From the NCBI GenBank assembly GCA_902622575.1, contig CACNQJ010000004.1, positions 1-64,000 of the forward strand: 64,000 nucleotides of DNA. Reading direction: 5' to 3'. Below the pieces are notes generated by a model that saw only the letters and a list, made by a program, of their open reading frames with translations, was not told the DNA's origin and did not search any database. The position numbers and the translations under genes were made by a program. Below are positions 10,638-17,793 of this stretch, piece after piece (position 1 is the stretch's first letter; each line of letters begins with the position of its first letter). This stretch comes from an uncultured Bacteroidota bacterium. Its GTDB lineage: Bacteria > Bacteroidota > Bacteroidia > Flavobacteriales > Flavobacteriaceae.

Positions 10638-12253
10638 TATACGAGCTCACCATTAACATAGGTTTTTAAAACTTTTGTGTGTGGTATTTTGTCAGGATTA
10701 ATTTCCATAATGTTTTGATCTATCAAAACAAAATCTGCATACTTTCCCTTTTCAATACTACCCTTTTCTTTTTCTTCAAAATTAAAATATGCCCCCCAAA
10801 TAGTCATGCCTTTTAGTGTTTCCTCTCTGGTTAAAGCATTCTCAATTTGAAAACCATTTTTTGGATACCCATTTAAGTCTTTTCTTTCGATAGAACTGTA
10901 AAATGTATGAAATGGATTTACTTTTTCAACTGGAAAATCTGTTCCTAAAGCAATTCTTTTAGATGATGAGAGTAAATCTTTGAATGCATATGCACCTTCA
11001 ATTCTTTTTCCTAGCCTATCATATGCCCAGTACATATCACTTGTTGCATGAGTTGGTTGAACAGACGGTAAAATTTTATCATTGTAAAGATCAAATTCAT
11101 CAAGGTCAACAACCTGGGAATGTTCAATTCTCCATCTCGGATCTTTGATGTCATTTAAGACTTTTTGATATTCTTTGAGTAATACTGAGACTGTAGAATC
11201 ACCAATAGCATGAGTATTCATTTGAAAGCCCATTGCGGCAATTTCGTTGGCATAATATTTTAAATCACTTAAATCAGTTCTCAAGAATCCGTAATTATGA
11301 GGATCATCACAATAAGGTTTTTTTAAGGCTGCTCCCCTTGATCCTAAGGCACCATCACCATATACCTTAAATGATCTAACATTCAATCGTGGTGTTTTAA
11401 TTTTTCCAGATTTTTTAAATTCTTGAATATTATTTTTTGAAACACTAACCATTGCATAAATTTTAATCTTCAATTCATCTATTTTATGAAGGCTATCAAT
11501 AATATTTATTATTCCACTATTTAATCCTGCATCATCAACTGTTGTAAGGCCATAACTAAAAGATATTTCTTCAGCTTTTTTTAGTGCTCTAACCTTTTCA
11601 TTAATTGTTTTATCTGGTAAAATCTGATCAACCATTGACATGGGAGCATCAATTAGAACACCAGTTGGTTTATTGTCTTTTAGTAAAACAAGCCCACCCT
11701 TAACTAGTGTATTTTCATCAATTCCAGCAAGATTTAAAGCATTATCATTAACAATATATGCATGACCATCAATACGTTCTAAAACAACTAATTTGTTTCT
11801 AAAATTTTTATTCAATAAAGTGTTTATTGGAAATTTTTTTATTTCCCAGTCATTTTGATCCCAACCTCTACCTAAAATTACTTCAGAATCATTTTTTAAA
11901 TCATGTATTTTTAGCTTGTCTATAATCTCTTCAAAAGAATTAGTTCCTCTCAAATCAACAACTTGCTGATCAAGACCAAGGTTATAAAAGTGACAATGGG
12001 AATCAATTAAACCGGGTAAAATAGCTTTATCTTTTGCATCAAGAATTTCGTTTGTTTGATATATATCATTTAGATTTTTATCACTTACCTCTAAAATTTT
12101 ACCCTTGTTTATTGCAATAGATTTTGCTATAAAGTTATTGTCATCTGCAGTGTATATTTTTGCATTAATAACAACTAAATCCGCATTTTTCTTTGTACAA
12201 CCTAGATTGTTCATTAGTATGGCTAACAATATGTAAAATATATTTTTTCTCAC
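10619..12253 (-). CDS. YtcJ-like amidohydrolase lipoprotein (amidohydrolase family 3)
   Basis: This 544-residue metal-dependent hydrolase begins with GTG at 12253, which overlaps the recX stop as GTGA. A signal peptide with lipobox NLGC (Cys 19) indicates an acylated, exported enzyme. Amidohydrolase features in order are DLVVINAKIYTADDN, the metal-binding GLIDSHCHF (about 95-103), GRGWDQNDWE, LTTVDDAGL, NTHAIGD, WRIEHSQVVD and ALGTDFPVEKVNPF. Relatives of YtcJ hydrolyse unknown or N-acyl/amide substrates, so the substrate is not assignable. It is translationally coupled to recX, probably by genome compaction only. Confidence 0.9.
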   Translation of the reverse strand: MRKNIFYILLAILMNNLGCTKKNADLVVINAKIYTADDNNFIAKSIAINKGKILEVSDKNLNDIYQTNEILDAKDKAILPGLIDSHCHFYNLGLDQQVVDLRGTNSFEEIIDKLKIHDLKNDSEVILGRGWDQNDWEIKKFPINTLLNKNFRNKLVVLERIDGHAYIVNDNALNLAGIDENTLVKGGLVLLKDNKPTGVLIDAPMSMVDQILPDKTINEKVRALKKAEEISFSYGLTTVDDAGLNSGIINIIDSLHKIDELKIKIYAMVSVSKNNIQEFKKSGKIKTPRLNVRSFKVYGDGALGSRGAALKKPYCDDPHNYGFLRTDLSDLKYYANEIAAMGFQMNTHAIGDSTVSVLLKEYQKVLNDIKDPRWRIEHSQVVDLDEFDLYNDKILPSVQPTHATSDMYWAYDRLGKRIEGAYAFKDLLSSSKRIALGTDFPVEKVNPFHTFYSSIERKDLNGYPKNGFQIENALTREETLKGMTIWGAYFNFEEKEKGSIEKGKYADFVLIDQNIMEINPDKIPHTKVLKTYVNGELVYQNNAL

Positions 12254-12717
12254 TTTATGTTATTTATTTTTTTAAATATTAAATCCCTCTCCCAACCTCT
12301 GTAAGTAAGGTAATCAAAAATTTTTTTCTTTGTATAGATATCATTTTTTTGTTTGTATTTATTCAGTTGTAATTCGAATAAATCACTTAATTTTTTTTCA
12401 TAGCTTAAATTATTCAATTGATCTAAACCAATCTGAATGTTTTTCTGTGAAATCTTTCTTTTTTTTAGTTCTCGGTTAATTCTTATTCTTCCCCAATTTT
12501 TATGATTAAACTTTCCTATTGTAAATTCTTTTGAGAACCTAGTTTCATTTAAATAACCATCATCTATTAGTTTAGATATTACTTGATTTATCTCCTCATT
12601 ATCTGATGTAAAGTTTTTTAATTTGGTATAGACTTCAAGGTGACACCTTTCTTGATATGAACAATAATATTCAAGTTTTTTTTGTATTTCATTAACTGAA
12701 AAAAAGTGTTTTTTCAT
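12250..12717 (-). CDS. recX: Regulatory protein RecX
   Basis: RecX-family proteins modulate RecA filaments by capping or inhibiting them. The start is taken at ATG 12717 (MKKHFFSVNEIQKKLEYYCSY). The longer frame from 12816 would read through the rng terminator and gives no sensible N-terminus. The 155-residue protein shows three-helix RecX repeats: YCSYQERCHLEVYTKL, LIDDGYLNETRFSKEFTIGKF, WGRIRINRELKKRKIS, and KIFDYLTYRGWERDLIFKKI. No recA is in the window. It lies downstream of rng behind a terminator, so it needs its own promoter or read-through. Confidence 0.88.
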   Translation of the reverse strand: MKKHFFSVNEIQKKLEYYCSYQERCHLEVYTKLKNFTSDNEEINQVISKLIDDGYLNETRFSKEFTIGKFNHKNWGRIRINRELKKRKISQKNIQIGLDQLNNLSYEKKLSDLFELQLNKYKQKNDIYTKKKIFDYLTYRGWERDLIFKKINNIK

Positions 12718-12728
12718 AAAAAAAAGGT

Positions 12729-12756
12729 AAAAAAAAAGCGGCAAAAAGCCGCTTTT
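12729..12756 (-). terminator. Rho-independent terminator after rng
   Basis: On the minus strand a 9-bp stem AAAAGCGGC / GCCGCTTTT with a five-T loop, continuing into a T tract, overlaps the last codon of rng. It separates rng from recX. Confidence 0.88.
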
Positions 12757-14305
12757 AATAATTATTAATTTTCCCTTTAGCATTAAAAAATCTGTAGTGT
12801 AAATATGTGTATGCATCTCGTGGAATTATCTTAACCCACTTTTTGTATTTCATTAGCCATTTTACACGTGAAGAAAACAACCCTTTCGTTAGATAAGCAG
12901 CAATAAATGGATGAACATGTAATTTCAGATTTTGCTTTGTAACATAAGTGTTGTTTATAATTTTTTCTAAAGAGTTATTTATTTTATCTATAACCACTAT
13001 TGGAGCTTCAACCTTACCTGTCCCGTTGGGATTGTCTTCTTTAGTAACAATATTCATTTCAGGTCGTACTCTTTGTCTGGTCATTTGAATTAAACCTATT
13101 TTACTAGGTGGAAGAATTTTGTGTTTAGCTCTGTCAGATTCCATTTCTGATTTGAAATGGTTAAATAATTTTCTTCTATTTTCATGTCTTAACATATCAA
13201 TGAAGTCAACTACAATTATACCACCCATATCTCTCAACCTAAGTTGTCGAGCTATTTCAGATGCAGCTATTAAATTAACTTCTAATGCAGTTTCTTCTTG
13301 ATTTTCACTTTTATTTGATCGATTTCCACTATTAACATCGATAACATGAAGAGCCTCAGTGTGTTCAATAATTAAATAAGCTCCTTTACTCATTGAAACA
13401 GTTCTTCCAAAAGCAGACTTAATTTGCCTTTCAATTTTGAAATGCTCAAATATTGGTTTATCAGATTTATAGAATTTTACAACAGATTTCTTCTTTGGAG
13501 CAATTTGCTGAATGTAATCTTTCAGCTCATAACAAAGGTTTTTATCATTGCAATATACACCCTTAAACTGGTCATCAAATAAATCTCTCAATATTGAGGA
13601 GGATCTATTTAATTCACTTAATATCTTAGAGGGTGTTTTAGCTCCATTAATTTTACTACAAAGTGTTAACCATTGGTTATACATACCTTGTAAATCTTTT
13701 TCTAATTCAGCAATTTTTTTCCCTTGAGCAACTGTTCTAATAATTACTCCAAAGCCTTTTGGCCTAAATTCTTCAATGAGTTTTTTTAATCTATCTCTTT
13801 CCTTTTTACTTTTTATTTTTTGGGAAACAGAGATACGATTTGAGAAAGGGATTAGAACTAAAAACCTTCCAGCGAAGGAAAGCTCAGAACTAATTCTAGG
13901 GCCCTTAGTTGAAATAGGCTCTTTAATAATTTGGGTAAGAATAGTTTGATTTGGAGATAGAACATCATCAATTTTGCCTTGTTTGTCAATTTCTTTTTCA
14001 AAGTTTATTTTTTCAAGAGAATAATTTGTGATTTTACCTTCACTAACTAGTTTAGTAAACTTAATTAGAGTTTTAACTTTAGGACCTAAATCATGATAGT
14101 GTAAAAAAGCATCTTTTTCATATCCAACATTTACAAATGCCGCATTTAAGCCAGTAATTGTCTTTTTTACCTTGGCGATAAAAATATCTCCAACATTAAA
14201 TTTATTGTTGTCTTTTTCTTTCTGTAACTCAATAAGTTTTCCATCATGAAGGACCGCAAAATCAACTGCTGAATTAATTGATCGAATAACAATTTCTTTA
14301 TTCAC
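12755..14305 (-). CDS. rng: Ribonuclease G/E family endoribonuclease
   Basis: This is a single-strand-specific endonuclease for rRNA maturation and mRNA decay. The 516-residue protein starts with GTG at 14305 (MNKEIVIRSINSAVDFAVLHDG). It has an embedded S1 RNA-binding domain (about 35-125, VGDIFIAKVKKTITGLNAAFVNVGYEKDAFL, in part) and the catalytic DNase-I-like region. Metal-binding acidic residues lie in HVIDVNSG and GGIIVVDFIDM, followed by IGLIQMTRQRVRP. It lacks the RNase E scaffold tail. The CxxC Zn-link is not evident. Gene order rng-basic peptide-HU is common in flavobacteria. Confidence 0.95.
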   Translation of the reverse strand: MNKEIVIRSINSAVDFAVLHDGKLIELQKEKDNNKFNVGDIFIAKVKKTITGLNAAFVNVGYEKDAFLHYHDLGPKVKTLIKFTKLVSEGKITNYSLEKINFEKEIDKQGKIDDVLSPNQTILTQIIKEPISTKGPRISSELSFAGRFLVLIPFSNRISVSQKIKSKKERDRLKKLIEEFRPKGFGVIIRTVAQGKKIAELEKDLQGMYNQWLTLCSKINGAKTPSKILSELNRSSSILRDLFDDQFKGVYCNDKNLCYELKDYIQQIAPKKKSVVKFYKSDKPIFEHFKIERQIKSAFGRTVSMSKGAYLIIEHTEALHVIDVNSGNRSNKSENQEETALEVNLIAASEIARQLRLRDMGGIIVVDFIDMLRHENRRKLFNHFKSEMESDRAKHKILPPSKIGLIQMTRQRVRPEMNIVTKEDNPNGTGKVEAPIVVIDKINNSLEKIINNTYVTKQNLKLHVHPFIAAYLTKGLFSSRVKWLMKYKKWVKIIPRDAYTYLHYRFFNAKGKINNY

Positions 14306-14401
14306 AATTAATTTGTTTTTAATTAAACTTAATTTATTTCGTTCGAAGAAATATTATAATATATCTTCTTATGTCAATGAACTTACTTAAATAATTTTAA
14401 A

Positions 14402-14491
14402 TTACTTTTTCTTGTGACGGTTAGCTCTGCTTCTTTTTTTCCTCTTGTGAGTAGCTACCTTATGTCTTTTTCTTTTCTTACCGCTTGGCAT
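14402..14491 (-). CDS. 29-residue highly basic ribosomal-type protein
   Basis: ATG at 14491 to TAA at 14402 encodes 29 residues, of which more than half are Lys or Arg plus several His (begins MPSGKKRKRHKVATHKRKK, ends NRHKKK). It is flanked by rng and HU in the same orientation, 10 bases after HU. Near-identical peptides occur at this locus in other flavobacteria and are usually unannotated or listed as a THX/bS-type small ribosomal protein. It may be the kind of small extra protein (for example bL38) reported in the Flavobacterium johnsoniae ribosome, but I cannot confirm which. Confidence 0.8.
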   Translation of the reverse strand: MPSGKKRKRHKVATHKRKKRSRANRHKKK

Positions 14492-14501
14492 ATATTTTTT
14501 T

Positions 14502-14783
14502 TTAATTGTTGTTTTTTACATCATCAACAAAAACTTTAGCAGGTTTGAAGGCCGGAATGGAATGTGCAGGTATTTTGATTGTTGTATTTTTTAAAATATT
14601 TCTACCTGTTTTCTCAGCTCTCTTTTTAACGATGAAACTCCCAAAACCTCTCAAATAAACATTTTCACCCTCACTAAGAGAGTTTTTCACCTCGTCCATA
14701 AAATTTTCTACAGTAGCTAAAACTTCATTTTTTTCTAACCCTAAATTTGAAGAAATTTTATTTACTATTTCTGCTTTAGTCAT
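14502..14783 (-). CDS. HU/IHF family DNA-binding protein
   Basis: The 93-residue histone-like protein bends and compacts DNA as a dimer. It shows the full family pattern: MTKAEIVNKISSNLGLEK helices at the start, SLSEGENVYLRGFGSFIVKKRAEKTGRN as the beta-saddle leading into the arm (in part), the arm with the proline turn (IKIPAHSIPAFKPAK), and a final helix. HU is favoured over IHF alpha or beta only by context. A TATATTTG promoter element lies upstream on the minus strand. It is followed closely by the basic 29-residue gene. Confidence 0.96.
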   Translation of the reverse strand: MTKAEIVNKISSNLGLEKNEVLATVENFMDEVKNSLSEGENVYLRGFGSFIVKKRAEKTGRNILKNTTIKIPAHSIPAFKPAKVFVDDVKNNN

Positions 14784-14808
14784 TTTTATAATTTTAATAT
14801 TAGGTTGC

Positions 14809-14816
14809 CAAATATA
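14809..14816 (-). promoter_or_regulatory. -7 element of the HU promoter
   Basis: On the minus strand TATATTTG, a perfect TAnnTTTG match, lies 26 bases before the HU start. No clear TTG is seen upstream. Confidence 0.5.
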
Positions 14817-14881
14817 TAAATTTATATCATAAAAAAACTATTGTAATATTTATTATTTTTATTTATATAATTGGATAAAAA

Positions 14882-15895
14882 TTGAATTTCTCAAATAAAT
14901 TAATTGATTGGTACAATTTAAATAAAAGAGACCTGCCATGGCGACTGACAAAGGATCCATACAGAATTTGGGTCTCTGAAATTATACTACAGCAGACAAG
15001 GATAGAGCATGGTGAAAAGTATTACCACAAGTTCTTAAAAAAATATCCTAATATTTCATATTTGGCTAGTACATCGAATGATGAACTTTTAAAAATTTGG
15101 GAGGGACTTGGCTATTATTCAAGAGCCTTAAATATGCACAAAACAGCGCTAATTGTTCAAGAAAAATTTGATGGTAAATTCCCATCCAAATATTCAGATT
15201 TGATTGAATTACCCGGGATAGGGGATTACACCGCCTCTGCTGTAAGCTCAATTTGTAGTGATGAAGTTCAGCCAGTTGTTGATGGCAATGTTTTAAGATT
15301 TCTATCAAGATTATATAAAATAGACTTACCAATTGATACTGCTAAAACAAAAACATATTTCAAAAATTTAGGTTTCAAGCTAATTAAAGGTGTTAAACCT
15401 GGTGATTTTAACCAGGCAATGATGGATTATGGTTCAATGGTTTGTAAACCTAGAAAATCGTGCTGTCAGGATTGTATGTTTTCATCTGAATGTGTAGCTT
15501 TTAATACCGATTCCGTTATGCAATATCCTTTCAAAAAGAAAAAAATAAAAATCAAGGATAGATACCTAAATTACGTTGTAATTCTGAGTGATGATAAAAA
15601 AACCAGAATCAAAAAAAGAAATAGCGAAGGTATTTGGAAAAATCTTTATGAATTTCCTTTAATTGAGACAAAAAAAGAATCCACCCATAATGACATTATA
15701 AAAAAACTTGATATAGATTTTTTAGAATTAAAAGATGTTAAAAGAATTAAGCATAAATTATCACATCAATTACTTCACATAAGTTTTTATATTTTTAGAG
15801 TTGGTGATATTTTTGATGATTTTATATCAATACAATCTCTAAATAAATATCCTTTTCCAAAGCCTTTAAATAAGTTCATATCTGAGTTGGTCTGA
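14882..15895 (+). CDS. mutY: A/G-specific adenine glycosylase MutY
   Basis: This enzyme removes adenine mispaired with 8-oxoguanine. The TTG start at 14882 gives the usual opening (MNFSNKLIDWYNLNKRDLPWR). Catalytic Glu 33 lies in SEIILQQTR. The helix-hairpin-helix is LPGIGDYTASAV, followed by the catalytic Asp in QPVVDGNVLRF. The [4Fe-4S] ligands follow C-x6-C-x2-C-x5-C in VCKPRKSCCQDCMFSSEC. The C-terminal NUDIX-like domain (about 225-337) recognises 8-oxoG. The 337-residue length is normal. It sits ahead of ssb and gldD, a conserved flavobacterial order. Confidence 0.96.
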   Translation: MNFSNKLIDWYNLNKRDLPWRLTKDPYRIWVSEIILQQTRIEHGEKYYHKFLKKYPNISYLASTSNDELLKIWEGLGYYSRALNMHKTALIVQEKFDGKFPSKYSDLIELPGIGDYTASAVSSICSDEVQPVVDGNVLRFLSRLYKIDLPIDTAKTKTYFKNLGFKLIKGVKPGDFNQAMMDYGSMVCKPRKSCCQDCMFSSECVAFNTDSVMQYPFKKKKIKIKDRYLNYVVILSDDKKTRIKKRNSEGIWKNLYEFPLIETKKESTHNDIIKKLDIDFLELKDVKRIKHKLSHQLLHISFYIFRVGDIFDDFISIQSLNKYPFPKPLNKFISELV

Positions 15896-15921
15896 CTTTT
15901 TTTTTAGTTATATTTGAAAGT

Positions 15922-16359
15922 ATGAGTGGATCATTAAACAAAGTAATGTTAATTGGAAATCTAGGCGACGATGTTAAAATGCATCAATTTGAGGATGGAG
16001 GGTGTATTGGTAGATTTCCAATTGCAACAAATGAAAGTTATACTAATAAACAAACTGGAGAAAAAGTTGATAATACTGAGTGGCATAATATTATAGTTAA
16101 AAATAAGGCAGCAGAAATCTGTAGTAAATATTTAAAAAAAGGAGATAAGGTTTATGTTGAAGGAAAACTAAAAACTAGGAAATGGCAAGGTGAGGATGGT
16201 ATACAGAGATATTCTACAGAAGTTCACGTAAGTGATTTTAATTTCCTAAATAATAAGACTGATTCCAGTACAGCTGTAAACCCACCAAATCAAGAGACTC
16301 CTGATCAAAACAACCCTGTTAGTGATAATCAGAGTCAAGTCGACGATCTTCCATTTTAA
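15922..16359 (+). CDS. ssb: Single-stranded DNA-binding protein
   Basis: The 145-residue SSB has an OB-fold (about 5-110: NKVMLIGNLGDDVKMHQFEDGG, in part; WHNIIVKNKAAEICSKYLKKGDKVYVEGKLKTRKW, in part). A low-complexity Asn/Gln/Pro linker follows, then the acidic tip DDLPF (141-145) that recruits partner proteins. It lies between mutY and gldD. In other flavobacteria gldE normally follows, but here the gap to gldD is only 11 bases. A second protein in this window (DUF3127, 29926-30297) ends in the same DDLPF tip. Confidence 0.97.
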   Translation: MSGSLNKVMLIGNLGDDVKMHQFEDGGCIGRFPIATNESYTNKQTGEKVDNTEWHNIIVKNKAAEICSKYLKKGDKVYVEGKLKTRKWQGEDGIQRYSTEVHVSDFNFLNNKTDSSTAVNPPNQETPDQNNPVSDNQSQVDDLPF

Positions 16360-16370
16360 TTACCAAATAA

Positions 16371-16916
16371 TTGAGGGTATTACTTGTTATAGTTTTTTCA
16401 CTATTATTTTCCTGTGACAATCAATCTTTACCTAAACAAAAGGGTTATTTTGCTCCTGAATTTAGTTATCCCAAATATGGAAATCAATCCATATGTAATT
16501 TTAAATTTTTCAGGAATATAGAGACTAGCATGATCAAAGTTGATGAGTGTAATTTAGAAATAGATTATAAAAAATTAGATGCTAAAATTTATTTTAATAA
16601 AATCAATTTGAACAATAATTTTGGAGAGTTATCATCAAAATTTGAAGAAAGAATATTTAATAATTCTGAATACGCTGATCAGATTTTGACAAGTGAATAC
16701 TCAGACATAGACAGAGATATTTATTCTAAGATTTATTTTTTTGTAGGGGATACACCATCAAATATCCAATTTTATATAACAGATTCTCTGACAAACTACA
16801 TATCCGCAAGCCTATACTTTAATTCAAAACCCAATTATGATTCATTATTGCCATACATACATTATATTCGCAGCGATATAAAAAAAATCATAGAAAGTTT
16901 TGTTTGGATCAATTAG
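16371..16916 (+). CDS. gldD: Gliding motility lipoprotein GldD
   Basis: GldD is an envelope lipoprotein needed for gliding and T9SS function in flavobacteria; its biochemical role is unresolved. The TTG start at 16371 produces a lipoprotein signal (MRVLLVIVFSLLFSC, Cys 15). Family hallmarks follow: LPKQKGYFAPEFSYPKY, CNFKF, CNLEIDYKKLDAKIYF, SKIYFFVGDTPSNIQFYITDSL, LYFNSKPNYDSLLPYIHYIRSDIKKIIESFVW (in part). The 181-residue length is usual. It lies directly after ssb with no gldE between. Its last 17 bases overlap the EamA transporter gene. Confidence 0.93.
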   Translation: MRVLLVIVFSLLFSCDNQSLPKQKGYFAPEFSYPKYGNQSICNFKFFRNIETSMIKVDECNLEIDYKKLDAKIYFNKINLNNNFGELSSKFEERIFNNSEYADQILTSEYSDIDRDIYSKIYFFVGDTPSNIQFYITDSLTNYISASLYFNSKPNYDSLLPYIHYIRSDIKKIIESFVWIN

Positions 16917-17793
16917 TGACAATAGTAAGAAATGGTTGTACTTAGCCATTTTATCTGTAATATGGGGAAGCTCATTTATTTTAATTAAAAAAGGTTTAAT
17001 CGGTCTTTCATCCTATCAGGTAGCGAGTTTAAGAATTATTTTTGCTGCATCTGCTATATTTGTGTACTCTTATAATTCACTAAAAAAAATTCCAAAAAAA
17101 AGTTGGAAATGGATATTGTTAACTGCATATGCAGGTACTTTTTTCCCAGTTTATTTAATAAGTTATGGTCAAACCGAAATTGAAAGTGGCCTTGCCTCCA
17201 TAATCACAACCATCACTCCAATTAATACACTTATTGTTGGAATAATATTTTTTGGTCTAACATTTACAAAAAAACAATTATTAGGCTTATTAATTGGTTT
17301 AGGAGGTGCAATTCTACTTATCTATGAGGCAAGTGAAGCAGATTTTAATTTAAATATTTATTATTCATTCTTCATATATATGACGACTGTAGGCTATGCT
17401 GCATCTGTCAATTTAATTAAGAATTATTTGACAGAAATATCACCTGAGGCAGTAACTGCAGGTATATTTATCTCAATATCACCTCCAGCTTTAATTGTCC
17501 TTTTGCTCTCAGATTTCTCATCATTGAACTTTCAAGATCCGTCTATTTTAAACTCCATAATCTTTGTTTTTGTTCTAGGTGTTTTTAGTAGTGCAATTGC
17601 TCAAACTTTGTTCAACAAGTTTGTTAAAATAGCATCACCCTTGTTTGCATCTGCAGTTACTTATACAATGCCTATAGTTGCAATATTTTGGGCAATCATT
17701 GATGGTGAAACGTTAACCCTAATGCAGTTTTTTGCAACAGCAATTATACTTGTTGGTGTATATATGGTCAACAAGAAAAAGAAATCTAATTAA
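16900..17793 (+). CDS. EamA/DMT-family transporter
   Basis: The 297-residue inner-membrane permease of the drug/metabolite transporter superfamily has ten predicted helices arranged as two EamA repeats (about 10-142 and 152-290). Signatures are VIWGSSFILIKKGL in the first repeat and an SSAIAQTLFNKFVKIASPLFASAVTY stretch (in part) in the second. A Lys-rich C-terminus is cytoplasmic. TTG at 16900 is the only start that leaves the first helix intact, and it overlaps gldD by 17 bases. The substrate, probably a metabolite or amino acid exported or imported, is unknown. It ends in an 8-base convergent overlap with the M16 gene. Confidence 0.88.
   Translation: MFGSISDNSKKWLYLAILSVIWGSSFILIKKGLIGLSSYQVASLRIIFAASAIFVYSYNSLKKIPKKSWKWILLTAYAGTFFPVYLISYGQTEIESGLASIITTITPINTLIVGIIFFGLTFTKKQLLGLLIGLGGAILLIYEASEADFNLNIYYSFFIYMTTVGYAASVNLIKNYLTEISPEAVTAGIFISISPPALIVLLLSDFSSLNFQDPSILNSIIFVFVLGVFSSAIAQTLFNKFVKIASPLFASAVTYTMPIVAIFWAIIDGETLTLMQFFATAIILVGVYMVNKKKKSN

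Noticed and set aside
12718-12816. N-terminal extension of recX
   Set aside because: It would translate the rng terminator and the 3' end of rng; ATG 12717 matches the family start.
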